Assembly (NCBI GenBank): GCA_032718475.1
Contig: JAUCBJ010002791.1
Location: forward strand, 1 to 30,724
Length of the DNA: 30,724 nucleotides
Direction of reading: 5' to 3'
Source: Nemertoderma westbladi
Lineage: Eukaryota > Xenacoelomorpha > Nemertodermatida > Nemertodermatidae
Shown here: one piece after another, positions 29,337 through 30,724 of the stretch
Position numbering within the stretch: position 1 is the first letter of the stretch
Layout: each line of letters begins with the position of its first letter
Position numbers and translations under genes: made by a program
Notes under the pieces: generated by a model
The model's input: the letters and a program-made list of their open reading frames with translations, nothing else
The model's database searches: none
What the model was told of the DNA's origin: nothing

Positions 29337-29502
29337 CTCAGATTGCCGTAGGAAATTAGGAATGTATACATTTTTAGATTTGTAATCCCGCTGATATGGG
29401 AGCCCCAATCCAACGGATGTCAACTGTTCTAACTCCAGAGGCGTGGGGCATCGTTCACAGTGGTACGGCACACATATTACTATCTTTTTCCAATAGTATC
29501 CC
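29337..29502 (-). CDS. Internal exon of the same unrecognised gene (furthest upstream seen)
   Basis: The acceptor is ttgttAG (29504-29503) and the donor a strong GTAAGC (29336-29331). The exon has one leading base and then 55 codons, starting GYYWKKIVICVPYHC with a Cys-x2-Cys pair (CERC) and ending FLRQSE. It has no ATG, so it is an internal exon. The two following exons continue in phase. The start of the gene is upstream, beyond what I can identify in 29.5-30.7 kb. Together the three exons give the last 271 residues. Confidence 0.65.
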
Positions 29503-30724
29503 CTAACAAATAAAGACCATTAATATAATAAATATACCACAAGTAATAGCCATAGCATCTTAGTTGTAAAAAACACAATGGCTTGTACCTAACAGTGTAA
29601 CACACTATACGCTTTCATCAAAGTAAAAGCTTGATTACTGCGGAGCTACCTAGTGTAGTTAGGGTGCTAGCTGAAGCCAGCTTGAAGCCAGCTTTGCCGC
29701 AGGCAGAATTAACGGGGCCATAGATAAAAGAGACAGAATTATACTTTATACATATTATAAATAGTTAAAATAGTTTTAAATTTAATTATTAAAAACAACT
29801 TAATATAACAATAATAAAATAACAATAATAACTTGTGCAAAAAATTACTTAAAATTGTAGAAATTAATAGTTAGTTGAAAATAAAATAGCACTATTTACA
29901 CCTACCTTGCTTCTTTCATCTCTTAATAATATAATTATGATTTTATCGAACACAGTTGAAGTTTCTCAAATTTAATATATTTATCCTTCAGAGACCAACG
30001 TCGCCCGCCGTGGTGTATGAAAAAAATTGGTTTCAAGTTTAATGTAGCGCTATTTATAGAGAAGAGACTTGGATGCAGCTCAGTGAGATACGTCAAATAG
30101 CCCCGAAGACAAACCAGTGGCATATAAACGGAAAGTTTATCTAAAAAAAAGTTATCAATAATATGAGGCTCTTGGCTATAATGTCCATTTTCGTTCTTTT
30201 AAAATTAAGATAACTGGCATTTGAAAGAATGTCCTACTTGGCAAACAGGTGCAGTAGGTTGGGGCGGTACTATGGCCTTCTGGCTATTGTGTACCCTCTT
30301 CTCGACTGCCAGAGTAGGCGTCTTATCGGGTAGCTAGAGACCGCATACTGCTAGGCCTACTTAACCGGTAGGTGTCGAGTTGATAGGCCCAAAGTGGCCC
30401 TCTAGGCACAACAATGTGGCTCCATTTGATTTAAGAAGCCTAATCGAACCTGGACCTTGATGTATCTCTGTGGGTTACTTGGCGCTTTCAGTTATTTTGT
30501 TACCTTGTTTTCCAAACGTTTTTTTATCTACAACTGCAAGACGTGGTTCTGCTTCTGAACTGACGATATCATATCTTTATTAATTAAAAAAGGGCTTAGT
30601 AACCAAAGGGTTAAGTTAGTTTATATTCTTTTTATTTGAATAAAGTTAATTTAACAAATTGGGCAACTACTTTAATATTAGCATACAAAATATCCTTACA
30701 GTAAACTATAATCATAATCAATCA
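29503..30724. other. Likely intron or upstream region, no exon identified
   Basis: Because the exon at 29502 is internal, earlier exons should lie here or past the window edge. A minus-strand open stretch at about 30190-30320 (DKTPTLAVEKR...) lacks convincing splice sites. The ORF at 29935-30123 shows no domain features. GC-richer sequence at 30240-30430 is unexplained. Confidence 0.35.

Overview
The window looks like nuclear DNA of an AT-rich invertebrate metazoan. The evidence is small spliced genes with GT-AG introns, a Ty3/gypsy-type LTR retrotransposon, piggyBac-type DNA transposon traces, several MITE-like hairpins, long G/C homopolymers and a minisatellite. I cannot name the species. 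No bacterial-style operon, CRISPR array or rRNA is visible.

Layout. Positions 1-9355 are two head-to-tail copies of one Ty3/gypsy element sharing the LTR between them (period 4930 bp). Copy 1 is cut by the window start; copy 2 is complete (LTR 4152-4425, interior, LTR 9082-9355). Gag, protease, reverse transcriptase, RNase H and integrase lie in one reading frame. In both copies that frame is closed by the same TAA and TGA in the RT/RNase H region, and copy 1 has a further TAG in integrase. By eye I count 12 substitutions over 4425 aligned bases.

From 9.7 to 11.2 kb a two-exon minus-strand gene encodes a probable secreted or GPI-anchored Ly6/uPAR-like cysteine-rich protein. The two ends of its intron are inverted repeats of each other. 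At 12.1-12.8 kb there is degenerate coding sequence, possibly an ankyrin-repeat pseudogene. At 13.2-14.3 kb a TTAA-flanked MITE carries a run of 33 G near its left end and 33 C near its right end. At 14.6-15.9 kb a TATA-driven two-exon minus-strand gene encodes a secreted protein with 11-residue DEAVTY repeats. At 17.5 kb is a small membrane protein with a PPxY tail (VOPP1/WBP1-like architecture), followed by a candidate internal exon at 18.3 kb.

Positions 19-21.4 kb are AT-rich repetitive sequence containing a tRNA-like segment. Positions 21.5-22.2 kb are a 40-bp minisatellite, directly followed by a 3.94 kb segment bounded by 80-bp inverted repeats. That segment holds an internally deleted piggyBac transposase relic with an RG-repeat ORF. 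Positions 27.85-29.5 kb carry three well-bounded minus-strand exons of a gene I do not recognise.

The most unusual points are the stops shared by both retroelement copies, the host-gene intron whose ends are complementary, the mirrored G33/C33 tracts, and the DEAVTY repeat precursor-like protein. I do not see a convincing new multi-gene system; this is mainly a transposon-rich stretch with a few small lineage-specific genes.
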